From Planococcus citri (taxonomy: Eukaryota > Arthropoda > Insecta > Hemiptera > Pseudococcidae): a stretch of 64,000 nt of DNA. This document shows, piece after piece, positions 45,326 to 56,545 of the stretch (its first letter is position 1; each line of letters begins with the position of its first letter). The stretch covers positions 70,184,001 to 70,248,000 of the forward strand of contig NC_088679.1 of NCBI RefSeq assembly GCF_950023065.1. The letters run 5' to 3'. Position numbers and translations under genes: made by a program. Under the pieces are notes generated by a model. The model was not told the origin of the DNA and did no database searches. It saw nothing but the letters and a program-made list of their open reading frames with translations.

Positions 45326-47599
45326 CTAACACAAAAATTAGCTCGTAAGTACTGAAAAATTACTAAAACATTTTCGAAAAAACTGAAACTGTATCTGTTC
45401 TTATTTTAGTTAATTCTCTCTGCTATCACCATCACGCGTCTGTTTATTTCTTATTTTCTTCGCGGTTTTATTTACATTATTATTATTATTATTATTAACC
45501 GAAAGCGACAACAACACGTGATTAGATATCGTATATTTGCGTGAAATTTTACACCATCGTCGCGTCGTCGTCGTCAGTCGCTCGGTTTATTATTTCCATT
45601 TTAAGTAAAGACGTGTGCGAGTGTGCTCGATTTTTATATTTTACGATGATGTACGAGTCTATTTCTCCTCTCGTCGTACGCAGGCAAGCTACGTGGTATT
45701 ATAACCGGACGGGCCGGGCTGGGCCCTGCAACGAGCGATGCGATTTTTCAACACATAATACACTTCACTGACCAGGCTATCGTAGATGTTTATGTGTGAG
45801 CGTGTAACGTACTCGTATAAGTATGTGAAATACGTGATTAGGTATTATTAAGAGAGGATAATTACGCACGAACTTGGACACACGAACTCTCTTTACGTAT
45901 TCGCCGCTTCTGCAGAAGCAGCGGCTGATGCTGCGTTCATAATTTATAAATTGAGCGAACGAGTCGATGACGTATCGATGATTCGTGCTTGCCAATGTAT
46001 TTCTCTATCACTGTACTGTATTGTACTCGTATGATGTGTACATGCGAATGGATCTGATTAGATTTTCATGTACGAGAATGTGGATCGATTACGCCGCCGC
46101 ATCGATTGATCGTCGTCGTGTTAATTGGGCAGTAAAATTTTAAATACAAGTTACGGAATTTTTTTCCATCGATGGTTGTGTACGTTTCGAGCGAAAGTGG
46201 TACTGGTAGTTGTGCTGGAAGGAGTGTGTGAATTGGGAGCTTCTTACGTTCTGTGTGGTGTGGATAGAGGACTCTATACATATTGTAGAGAATAGTTGGT
46301 TAGAAAATAACGATAAATGACCTGAATGATTTTGCGTGTGAAGTTTTCATGGTTTGGTTTTTTTTTTTTGATGTGATCTCTCGAATCACCGCCCGCATTA
46401 GCCCTACGATTTTGAGAAAAAATGATAATATAAAAAATCACGAAGTTAGAGAAGCAATATCCTAAAAAAAGAATGTTCGAGATCCTCTAGTTAGTGGAAA
46501 TCTGTATGTCGTAACGGATTTTTGTGATCTTTGGTATTTTTTTTTTTTTTTTTTTTTCAGAATTGAGGAGATGAAGAGAGAGTTCCAAGGGTTTTTACCC
46601 AAGAAATGAGAGGATCTTTTAAACTCAGAATTTTCGAAAAACCCAACAAACGACGTGCTGCAAAATATTTCCAATTTCTTGGAATTTTGGCAATTTTTGG
46701 GCGTTGGTGGAGGGGATGGCGCAAACTATAAAAAATTGAGGTTGAGAAAATAACCTAATATTCACAACTCATCAGTTTTGAATTGGTGATCAGCAAAACG
46801 TCGCTAAATTTTTCCCTTTTTTTCAGATTTTGATCACTCCTTCCCCCAATATTTTTTACCCACCGCAGTGGAAATGGTGAGATTATATTTTAAATAAGAA
46901 AAGGGTTTGAAAATGTGTCTGGGTTGATATATTTTTCCAAATTTTTAAATGGTAGCCCACAATTTTTGTGCCCAGTATAATTAGAAATTTATAAAATGTG
47001 AGCTTTTATAATGAAAATTCAACCTCCAATTTTCCACCGGTCACCAGTACGAAATACGACCGAGTTTTACATGTGTTATCGAGTGAAAATAGGTAGTTTA
47101 CGTTGGTAAAATGGCTGTGGGAATTTTTCAATTCATAACCAGCTGGCCCTCGATTTTTATATACCCATTACGTCGACGTTTTTTTTTTTTTTTTGAAATG
47201 AATAAAACGTTTTTATTTTTGAAAACAGTAAACAGATACAAAGCGAATGACGAGAAACTGGAATCACGAATGAATGACGTACGTATGTAGAACCGCTGCT
47301 ATAACGTCCTATTAGTATGTACATAAACATTTATACCTAGTAGACCTACCGACCGAAACAAGTGGGTAGAAGAGTATTTGTGATGAAGTGGATACGTTTA
47401 CGTACATGAGTCATTTAAAAATATCTCGTGCATCGGAAAAAAAGAAAGCAGGAAAATCCTGAAAAAATTGAAGAGACGTGAAAATAAAAGTATTAGTTGT
47501 TATTGCGTAATACGTTTATACGTTTCTCATCGCTCGTTTGAATTTCAAGTTTATCGCGTTTTTCCCTATTTTTCACCGGTCCCAGCGTGATAAGAGCAG
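45326..47599. other. Unique sequence with microsatellite, no supported gene
   Basis: (ATT)7 lies at 45476-45496. From 45500 to 46300 the DNA is CpG-richer and unique. From 46300 to 47200 it is AT-rich. The ORFs at 45541-45771 and 45777-46281 have no domains. Confidence 0.45.
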
Positions 47600-47925
47600 T
47601 ATATCGCAGGCAGAATTAGTCGATTCTTGGGAGTGTTTGTTCGATGATCCCATATTCGTTATGTGTTGTGCGATGTGTTAAGATCTAGTTGAAGTGTTTT
47701 TGAACGACTCGGTGCGACAAGCTACACGGATTTCTTCGGTTGAAAGTTCATTCGAAAGGGAATATTTTTTCGAAGTGTGAATTTTTAAAGTGTTCGTGGA
47801 AATTTCAGATTAATACAGTCGTACGTGGATTGAATTGTTTTTCGGTGATTGTGGTGACTTTAGTGGGTAGTGTGTGAACGTGAAGTGAACTGTGTGATCT
47901 AGAATATTCAGGATTGATGATGAAA
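47600..47925 (+). other. Possible 5' untranslated exon of a plus-strand host gene
   Basis: The sequence from about 47600 to 47925 is non-repetitive, G/T-rich and stop-rich, like an arthropod 5' UTR. It ends GATTGATGATGAAA followed by GTGAGTTG, a strong splice donor (GT at 47926-47927). Two tandem ATGs (47917, 47920) lie just before the donor. Joined to the exon at 50194 they would read only a few codons to a stop, so they would act as an upstream ORF. The 5' boundary is a guess, and no TATA or initiator is claimed. Confidence 0.3.
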
Positions 47926-50193
47926 GTGAGTTGATTTTTTTCGTGTTTGGTGTTTTTCTCGCTAAATGTGGCAGTAGCTTCGTAAATTTAGACTTTCAAT
48001 CGCTCATCTCGGATTTATAGTTCTTGTAAAGTTCGTTTCGTGTCCTGAAGTGATGATTTTCGTGATAAGGTATATTATTATCATTTTTTCAAACGGCTGA
48101 GCCCAATTTTCGGTGTGAAAAACTTGTTTGTGCAACTTTTAATTCGCAATTCGTTTTGTTTTTTCGTTATTTTTTAGTCATGTCTCAATATCTGTGATTT
48201 TAACTCAAGTTTTATGGGTTTCAATTTTTTGAAAAAATTGCTTCGGTAATTTAAAAATTGCATGTGCTCAACGAATAGTTTTTCTTCGATCATATTGAAC
48301 CAAAAAGACTCAGCTGGTTTAGTTAATTCAAAAAAATTTTGAAATTTTTCAAAACATTTGATCAAAATTGAATCTCAAAAATTGTAAATGACTGATCAAA
48401 TTTTTCGACCTATGCACCGTTGTTTTGGAAATTTTGTGCTTGCAAATTAAAGTACAGGCAAAAAGTACCAACCTGCGATGTCATATTTACCTAGAACACT
48501 AATTATTTCATTTTTTCTTATCAATTTATCCATTTAAAAGCTGCCTCACATCATCCTCTTATCATAAAGATATGTTTTTGTCGAGCCTCTGTTGCATATT
48601 GTTAAGAATGATGAACTGTGTCAATAAAATCGTGTGAAAAATTGAAACTCTTTATATGGTTGTAATTCCTTCCACCCCTTCTCTCTCCTTTGATGAAATC
48701 CTTGCTGTATCATTGATCATTTTCGAATTTTTGAGCGTTTGAAATGCCTCTAGTTTGGCATTTGGCGCCGACAGCTTTTCCGGTGGACTTCTCCAATTTG
48801 AAAAAAAAAACATTACTAGGTCATTGACCCTTCGCTTCGCGAAAACATATTGAGCAGATGCCTCGAGTTGGCAAGTTTTTGAAACCATTACTATAGTTTT
48901 TGCTTCTTAGTCATGTCGGTGTCGGTGTTGGTCAGAATTATTATCCTCCTCTCCCCTCCCCTTTCTCCATCTTGAATTTCTGAAGCTGTGCTTTCGTTCG
49001 AGATATTGAAATTCTTCATAATGTATATGAATACACGTACCTAGTACCTTGTGGTGCCCGGGTCTTTTATGGTAATTGTGGTGCCCGCGTACATAGAGGA
49101 TCACATATATATGTATGATAAAGGTGTTTTGGAGCAGTTTATTTTTTTTGGTTTTTTTAGTCGTAGTGGTGCCCGTTATATAAACTTGGTACTTGTGGTG
49201 CCTGCCTCAAAAATTTTTTTTTCACCTTAGAGTGCATTTCATCAAATTCTACATTGTTTTATATAAAAAGACCTTGTGGTGCCCGATTTGGGCGCCACAA
49301 GCCCAAAACCGGGCACCTCAATGACTACGTATACTTAAAACGGGCACCACAATGACTAAGTTTAAATCTACAATTATACATACGCGAAGAATTGTAGAAA
49401 GGGAGGTAGAATAGTGCTCCAAAAATTAATTACGAAATTTTATGATATTTTAGACTGTATCGTTCGCGAATGATTTTTTTGTGCGATCGATTGTACGATT
49501 TGGTCGAATTCTTCGAACGTTGGTTTCAAAAATCCAGTTTCACGTCTTGTTGAAAATGTTTCATCGAAAGATTATATCGTTCGCGAATGATTTTGTTGCA
49601 AAATTGATTCGATGCCCTTTTTTTTTTCATCGTTGGTTTTGAAAACTTGGTTACACTTTGCACTGAATTGTACGTAACTCTTTTTCATACGGTTCAATGT
49701 TTTTCTGAAGTCGTTCTCTGAACGATTCATTTTACAGTAAAATTTGATTTTTTGTGAAAAATTGATTCATTTTCGGTTAAATGTGAATTTTTCTAGCTGT
49801 TCGTGAATCAGAAATTTCCCAATAAATCGATGGAGAGTCGGTGAATTTTTTCTCTATAGTTGAATCAATCCCCCCCCTCCCCTCAATCACCTTCTTTCAT
49901 AATTCATGGAAATGTCGCGGATTCTTCGTTATTCGAGTAATGTTCGTTGCTAATTTGGTTAAGGAATTTGCGTTCGCGAACTATTTGTATAATTATTATG
50001 CATTTGCACTTTTTTTTTCATCGTACTAGATATCGCATTATCCAAGTTTTGTTTGCGAATCATGAAATTTTGAATCGAATGATTTGCTCTGCTAATTATG
50101 TGTTTAGAATGACATTTAATTTATTCAATTGTTCTACGTATTATTTCAATCAAAACAATAGTTTTAATTTTTGTTTTAATTTTTTTGTTACAG
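47926..50193 (+). other. Putative intron, with a GGTGCCCG repeat cluster
   Basis: AT-rich DNA between the possible exons. It contains a cluster of GGTGCCCG in direct (49053, 49080, 49168, 49278; variant at 49197) and inverted orientation (49310, 49341) and a short hairpin at 49274-49300. From 49450 to 49800 there are GTTCGCGAATGATTTT repeats. No coding is seen. Confidence 0.35.
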
Positions 50194-50292
50194 AACTTTG
50201 TTAGATGAATTGTCATAGGCAGTACACCTTACGGTGGGAGTCCAGATTTCCTCCAGTAACGTTTATTCCACCTATAAAATTATTGTACAAAG
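50194..50292 (+). CDS. Possible start-codon exon of an unknown host gene (99 bp)
   Basis: A long pyrimidine tract ending TTTTTTTGTTACAG (AG at 50192-50193) and a consensus donor AAAG/GTGAGT (GT at 50293-50294) bound a 99-bp segment. All three frames have a stop near its start, but the ATG at 50205-50207 opens a frame of 29 codons that stays open to the donor (phase 1), beginning MNCHRQYTLRWES. That is the pattern of an exon holding a start codon after an untranslated first exon. I do not recognise the peptide. The next exon was not found by eye. It could equally be a decoy. Confidence 0.35.
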
Positions 50293-51466
50293 GTGAGTCG
50301 AAGAATTTTTTCTCCCTTTTTTGTGTTTTATTTACCTAGATCATGGTTTTCGACGAAAAATTCGTACGGTAGTCGTCGTCTATCGAATCATAGAGTTTAT
50401 ACACTCGAGTTCTTCGCTGAAAATAACGTAATATGAAATACATATTTTTGTAATCGTCTTGAGAATTTTATCATTTCAAACGATCGCTCTCGTTGTGTTG
50501 TGTGTCGATTAATATTGCGAATTAATCGTTCCGAAACCGCTTAAGGTATTTTCTTTTTTCCTTGGATTTTGCGTCGCGTCGTCGAACGTGCTTTTATGGC
50601 CAGCGAGAGGAGCTGTTGGCTGTTGAGGAATAATAAATACCCTAAGTACACATTATTGATACGTGCTTAGGCACTGTACGCAGCTCAGTGCAGCATTGAG
50701 CTCATGCAAGCGGTAATGTGGAAGAAAGAAGAATAAGTGCAGAATGAAAGAAAGAAATAGCAACGTGTTTGCGTCAGGTGTGTGATATTGGCATTATTAT
50801 TATTACGAGTAGTATAACTCTTAACGTCGCATTATATGTAGTAGAAAAGCTGGCTGCAATTTTTTTTTTATTGAGAGACGCGTGTGCGTATTGTATTATT
50901 GCATTGTGTAGTATACGCGATATACGTATAATTACGTAGTATGCACATCCACAATATACTTATACGTATATGTACGAGTACATTACGTACCATGAAAAAT
51001 GCATACATGGTGGTGATGAGGTGTGAGATGTGGCGAGTACGAGTTGCTTTTTTTTTAACGATCTGCGTTGACGTTAACGTTAACGCAAAACCGCAAGGTC
51101 TCTCTCGAGGTATTGTACAATGATGTGGATGAATAGCGAAATAGAGGAAGATGAAATTGGCTCGATTTAACTCTTTTTTTTTCTTTTTCACTTCGTAATC
51201 GTTGTATTTGCCGATTGCGTATATTTGTAGCTCGAACGTTGTCGTCGTAATATTTCATCGAATGGAGCAAACTTGGCTATTTGTGGATTATTTTGTGTTG
51301 TCTTCGCAGTTTTGTCGAATCGTGACTGAGCAACTTCAGGAGGCACGCGAGCAGAAAAGCTCAACTTCAAAATGAGAGCCATTCTAATACACCAAGTGTG
51401 GCTCATTTTAAAAAATCGAAAAAAAAATCAATGAAGTTCTAATTTCAATTTTTGAATGAAATATTT
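50293..51466. other. Unique sequence, possibly intronic
   Basis: CpG-richer, non-repetitive DNA with TACGTATA words. A palindromic GTTAACGTTAACG stretch lies near 51071. ORFs of 60-107 codons on both strands overlap and have no domains. Confidence 0.4.
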
Positions 51467-52095
51467 CGTTGCTTTATTAGGAAAAGGTCGTAACTACATG
51501 AAAGTTGATTTCTCAGAATATGCATTTTAATTTTTAAAGAGCATTCTATCAAGTACACTTGATAGTTTTAGATGAGGTAAGAGAACATTTGGTTATTGCA
51601 ATCAATTTCCTGCTGATTTCCAAAATAAACATCCTGGTAGCACTGATTTTTCATTTTTTTATTTGAGGAACTCTGAACTGAAAAAAGTAAAATTCAACAA
51701 AGGAACTTTCACCTTAAGTCAAGCTTTTTTCATCAAAAGCCCATAAGAATTACACAGGAACGATATCCTTAAGGTGATGAGGTTGATTTTCTGCAATTTA
51801 TCAGTGAAATTATGTGAAATTATGTGTTTATAATGACTTTTCTTACCAACAAATTACAAAAATCAAAAGAAATAGGTTCAATCTGAGAAACAATATCATT
51901 TAGAACCTTTTCATTGTAACGGTTTTGAAAACGTGTATTTAAAACCATTTGTTTTCGGCTATTACGAGAACAAAAAACATCGAAATTCAATTTCAAGTGT
52001 TGCATCATGTAGAGGACAAAATTCTCTTTCTTATGATACCACTATCTCATTTTTTATAAAAATTGTAGTTACGACCTTTTCCTAATAAAGCAACG
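51467..52095. mobile_element. TIR element with 32-bp perfect inverted termini
   Basis: The 629-bp element has identical inverted ends at 51467-51498 and 52064-52095, starting CGTTGCTTTATTAGGAAAAG. It is flanked by ATTT on both sides (possible 4-bp duplication), although a GAAAT outside each end could be part of the repeat. The 62-codon ORF at 51820-52008 (minus) has no recognised domain. A transposase relic is conceivable but unproven. Confidence 0.75.
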
Positions 52096-53160
52096 ATTTC
52101 AAAAATTGACCCCCCCCCCCCAAAAAAAAACAATAAGATTCCATCGGTGAGGAATTTAATGGCTCACACTATTTTACCCCTCTTCAATTTTCTCGAAAAA
52201 AAATTATCTACAAAAAAATATTTAACTTAATTGATTTTTCATCATGAAAAAATGTGAAATTCTTCAATCATTTTTTTTTTCATCACACAAAAGCCCATTA
52301 TTGGAAAAAACCAGACACCCTATGAAAAAAATGAAAAACTAGCCTTAGCTGCAAAGTGTGCGTAGCTAGCTGCCTTTTCTACAGCTATAACCGTTATTAC
52401 ATCTAGGTAGTGCATAAGTGAATCAACCATGTCTCAGTAATGAGAATTTTTGAAACTCTCACTGCTTCAAAATAATAATTGTTTTTCAGTGTTTTCATAT
52501 TTTCCAAATTACAATAGGTATTTCAGAATAATTTAAAAGCTTGTATTGCTTCTAAATTAAGAAATTTCTAGTTGTTTTTCATAGTTTGCATTGTTTTAAA
52601 ATTTACAAAATTTCAAATCAATTTCCCGAATTCCCCATCGCTACAATTTCATAAAGTTTTCAATAAATTTTCAGAATTTTGCATTGCTGCTGAGTTAGGA
52701 AATTTGCAATCAATTTTTAGAATTCACATTGCCTCTAAATAGTCAAATTTTGAATAATTTTTCAGAATTTTTATTGTCTTTAAATTAAAAAATTTCAAAT
52801 TCAATTTTCAAGTTCATATTGTCCACAAATATTGTAAAACGTTTACTCAATTTTTGGAATTTACATTGCCTCCAATTTTTCAGAATTCTCATCTTCTTCA
52901 TAAATACCTATTACCATACTTATTTCATATAATTTTCAAGTTCACATTATCTGCAACTTACAGAACTTTTAATAATTTTTGGAATTCTCAGCGTCTCTAA
53001 ATACAAATTTTCATATTATTTTTTTTAGAATTTCCATTGTCTTCAAATTTATAAATTTTCAAACCAATTTTCAGAACTTGCTTTTTATTCTAAATTAAGA
53101 ATTAAATCTTATAAAATATGTCAAGAATTTGAATTGCCTCTAAATTACACGAAAAAAAAT
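52096..53160. repeat. C12 tract and degenerate ~55-bp minisatellite
   Basis: C12 lies at 52110-52121. An orphan GACACCCTATG end is near 52313. From about 52440 to 53160 a diverged unit of roughly 55 bp recurs: CATTGCCTCTAAATTA, AAATTTCAAAT, CAATTTTCAGAATT, in that order, many times. No coding. Confidence 0.55.
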
Positions 53161-53637
53161 ATGGGTAATTTTTACAAAAAAATTTAACTAAATACTGGTA
53201 TTTAGCACAATTAAGTACCATGATCCCATTCAATAATGTTTACTGTAATCGTATAGTAAAAATTATCATTTTAATAAATTTTGCTATAGGTACCAATAGT
53301 AAAAATCATTTTGTTTTAATAATTTTTACTAAATCATGATAATAAAAATTACACATTTCAATTGTACAAAAATTAGTTCAATTACTCATTTTGAAGTAAT
53401 TTTTAAATTATAAGTAAAAAGTTGAAAATTATTCATGTCAAGGTAATTCTTACTATACTTATGGCTATAGGTAGACAAAAAATTAATGAAATGAATTTTT
53501 AGTTAGCAAATTATATCATAATTCATAACTCAATTTCAGCATTATTTTTGCCCCATTATCATGTACTACATAGGTAACTCCAAAGCATTTACCTATCCAA
53601 TTTTCCTACGAAAAATCTGTCACCTACCTACTTACCT

Positions 53638-53712
53638 CACAGGGATTCGAACCTGGGTCCCTAAATTTCCTATTCCTACCTACATGCCCTAACCACTCAG
53701 CCACGAATTCAC
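53638..53712 (-). mobile_element. tRNA-derived SINE head (or tRNA pseudogene)
   Basis: On the minus strand GTGGCTGAGTGGTTAGGGC (53704-53686) matches a type-II tRNA A box (Ser/Leu-like), and GGTTCGAATCC (53653-53643) is a perfect B box. The anticodon and acceptor arms do not fold, so this is not a working tRNA. The spacing fits an internal Pol III promoter of a SINE that would run toward lower coordinates. The body and 3' end are not defined. A 10-bp inverted repeat (TGCCCTAACC/GGTTAGGGCA) overlaps the head. Confidence 0.65.
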
Positions 53713-56253
53713 TACGAGGGTTAGGGCATTAAAATAATATATTCGTTTGGTAAACGCCCCACCAAACCACTCCCACTTGGAATTTACAGCCAACAGACCG
53801 GGGGTGTAACAGGGTACAATGAAACACAGCTGGTGATGAAATAGACAGGGGGTATAGCAGGGTAAAATGAGCGGCAGGTGTTCTACAAGTCCCCTTTTCC
53901 CTTTTTTAGGATTTAATGCATTAAAATAATGAACTAAAATTGCAATTACTCAGCAATTACCCATCCGAATTGAATGAAAATAAATCTATACCCTCCGCCT
54001 TAATGATTCTCAAATGGTGTCCAATAGGTACGAAAAACGGTTGGATAGCTTAAGAGAACATTCATTGTAATTGAAATTTCAATTTCTCAAAGCGAAACCA
54101 ATAGTGTGCTACGCACACTAAAAAAATTTGTTGTACAGAATATAAAATTTTCGACGGCCTCGTCTTCGAAATTTTTCAAACCAAAATTATTGAAAAGTCT
54201 AACTTGCGAACTTTAAGCAATTTTCACAATCAAAATTTCGTCATATTTTTTCCATTTCCAAAGAAATCAGATTTTCTATTCTAGTTGACATTCCATTGTT
54301 GCCAAAAAGAAAGAGGAAAAAATCCCCATTCAATAGCAAAGACTATACACGAGAGACAGAAAATGGGGCGAAAGGAGACTGCTGCAGCGTTGATCTGGAA
54401 CTACAAAATAGGCTAATATTTCATCGTTTCCGGTTATTGTTTCTAATTTTTTCTCTGTTTTCCTTTTCTTTCATTAAACACTAGTAGCTCCAGTATTAAC
54501 GATACTTTTTTCCATTTTTCGTCCTTCCATATGGCCACAAGTTCAAAATCTCCCTTCTCCTTCCGCAGTTCCGCGTGTTTTCCTTTCGACGACGGCCTTG
54601 CCGAAGCAGCGAAGCGAAAATATTGTGTACTGTGACGTGGTTTAAAAGCAAATACTGTGTCGTGGAAATCGTATTGTCCGAAATAACGCTATAATTGTAT
54701 TAAAAATAAAAATACCTACCTGGTAAAATATTTCCAAGTTATCAAAAGTTCGTTTGAAATGGTCAAATAATTGAAATAAAAAATGCATTTTTATTTGTTT
54801 TTTATTTTTCAATATTGAGAAATTCGTCGGTCAAGTTTCTAAAATAAGAGTCAAACACCTACACACATTTATGCCAGGTCATTCGAATGATTACCACAAT
54901 GACGTCACATCTTTTGCATACGTGGTGTCTTCGTTAATAAAAATGAAAACCAACGGACACACAGAGCACTGAAAATGCTGTCAAAGGTCTCTTTATACGC
55001 TAAAAGCTCTATCCTGGAATATCAGATACACAAAAGCAAAAGCGGTATAATTTGATTGCATCAGAGTTCAGGCGGAATGATGAAAGTTTTCGTTTTAGAG
55101 AACTTCATCGTGATAAAATGCAGAAAATTAGTTATTTTTATTTTGAATTATTCTAGTACATTCTCAACGTAGTAGACTATTTTATTCCTAATCTTTTCGA
55201 TTCAAATTAGGCCACGACTTTGTTTTTTTTTCTCAATTTATTCACATTTTTCCTCCTTTATAAATTGGATTAACACGTTCGTCATCATCGTCATAGACCC
55301 GAATAATACGTATGTACTTTCTGCGCCATTCATTTCGCACATACACAGTACAAGGTCATCGCCGTTCAGTTAATTTCTTTCACGAAACGGTTTTGTTGTT
55401 GCTTTTTGATAAGACCGATACCAGTATTTTTTATACGGTGTGCTTGGAAAAATTTATGTATATGTAGTAGAACTACGTAGTATAGGATACTCTTAACACA
55501 CGTATTCGTATAATAAAGTCAATGTGCCTTCTTAAGGACGTACCACTGTACCAGGCTGCCTTATTTTTCTCTCTCCCACATCATACAATCAACCACAGTG
55601 CAATTACAAATCGCCAAATTGTCAAATAAAGTGCACAATAGATTAATAGAATCGTCGTTCTTCAACTTTTATTTTGGGAATTTCGCTATTTTCAAGTTCT
55701 TAGCAAGCTATACTTACAGCAAATGTCAGCCTGAATAAACGCTTCAGATCTCTTTTCAGTCATCAATTTGATTCATGTAAATATAGATATGTATCTAATT
55801 ATAACGCCTTATCATTATTCATTCGTAGAAATAGAATAGAGAATTTTCTACAAATAAACCGACGCGTATCGATGAATTTGACCTTTGAACTCGTAGTTCA
55901 TCCGTTCGATTTCGTCAGAAACTCCGATTTATCGAGTACTTTCAGAGAGAAAGAAAGAAGGCAGAAAAGTAGGTACTGCTCAAGGAGGGGATCAAGTTTG
56001 AAATGTCCTAAGAATTTTCTGATTTTGTAGCGAAAGTTGCAGAATCTTCTAATATTTCGTTTGTTTTTCGAGGAGAAAGAAATTTTCCAACTTTTTCTAG
56101 TTTTCCAAGCTTTCTGTAAAGATTTGACATTTTCAAGATCGATCTGAATTTCAAGTTTTTGTTTTTCAAACTTCATCGGATATTTTGAGATTTTTTTTCA
56201 GGAGGAGGGAGAAGAAAGGAGTTGAATGAAATTTTTTCAACTTTTCAATTTTT
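53713..56253. other. Mixed unique and repeat sequence, no supported gene
   Basis: Near 53795-53885 there is a partial direct repeat (CAGACCGGGGGTGTAACAGGG and GACAGGGGGTATAGCAGGG). TAGTGTG/CACACTA forms a small hairpin at 54110-54128. An acceptor-like CTTCCGCAG is near 54560, followed by unique DNA with AATAAA near 54705. The remainder is AT-rich without signals. Confidence 0.4.
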
Positions 56254-56545
56254 CGTCGTCGTCGTCGTCGTTTCCTTATAAGCGGTAGGCCTATTGGCCT
56301 GTCTGCTGTGGTGTGGAACCTGCCGAGGATGAGCCTGAGGTATCAGTGAGTTTCCTCCTTGGTCTCCCTCTGCTTCTTTTCCCCGTTGGTGTATATTGGA
56401 GGACCTGTTTTGGTGATCTTGTTTCCTCCATCCTTTTGACATGATTTCTCCAATCTTTCCTATACTTTTTTATCTTTTTCATGACTGGCATCACTCCGAG
56501 ATCTGCTGTTATTTTCTCAGATGGGACTCTAATTTTTGTTTTTAA
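56254..56545 (-). mobile_element. 3' fragment of a non-LTR retrotransposon (LINE) with a (CGT)6 tail
   Basis: A 67-codon minus-strand frame (56494-56291) reads KKIKKYRKDWRNHVKRMEE, then a GKRSRGRPRRK block. This is the conserved C-terminus of RT proteins of jockey/RTE-type LINEs (the W..HV.RM ... GKR..GRP signature). The frame seems to extend in from ~56540 without a start. After the stop comes a short 3' UTR and the trinucleotide tail (CGT)6 at 56254-56271 (ACG on the element strand), as LINEs of this kind often have. It is 5'-truncated and dead. Confidence 0.7.

Noticed and set aside
53638..53712. Functional tRNA gene on the minus strand
   Set aside because: A and B boxes are good, but the acceptor and anticodon stems cannot pair. 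A SINE head or pseudogene fits better.
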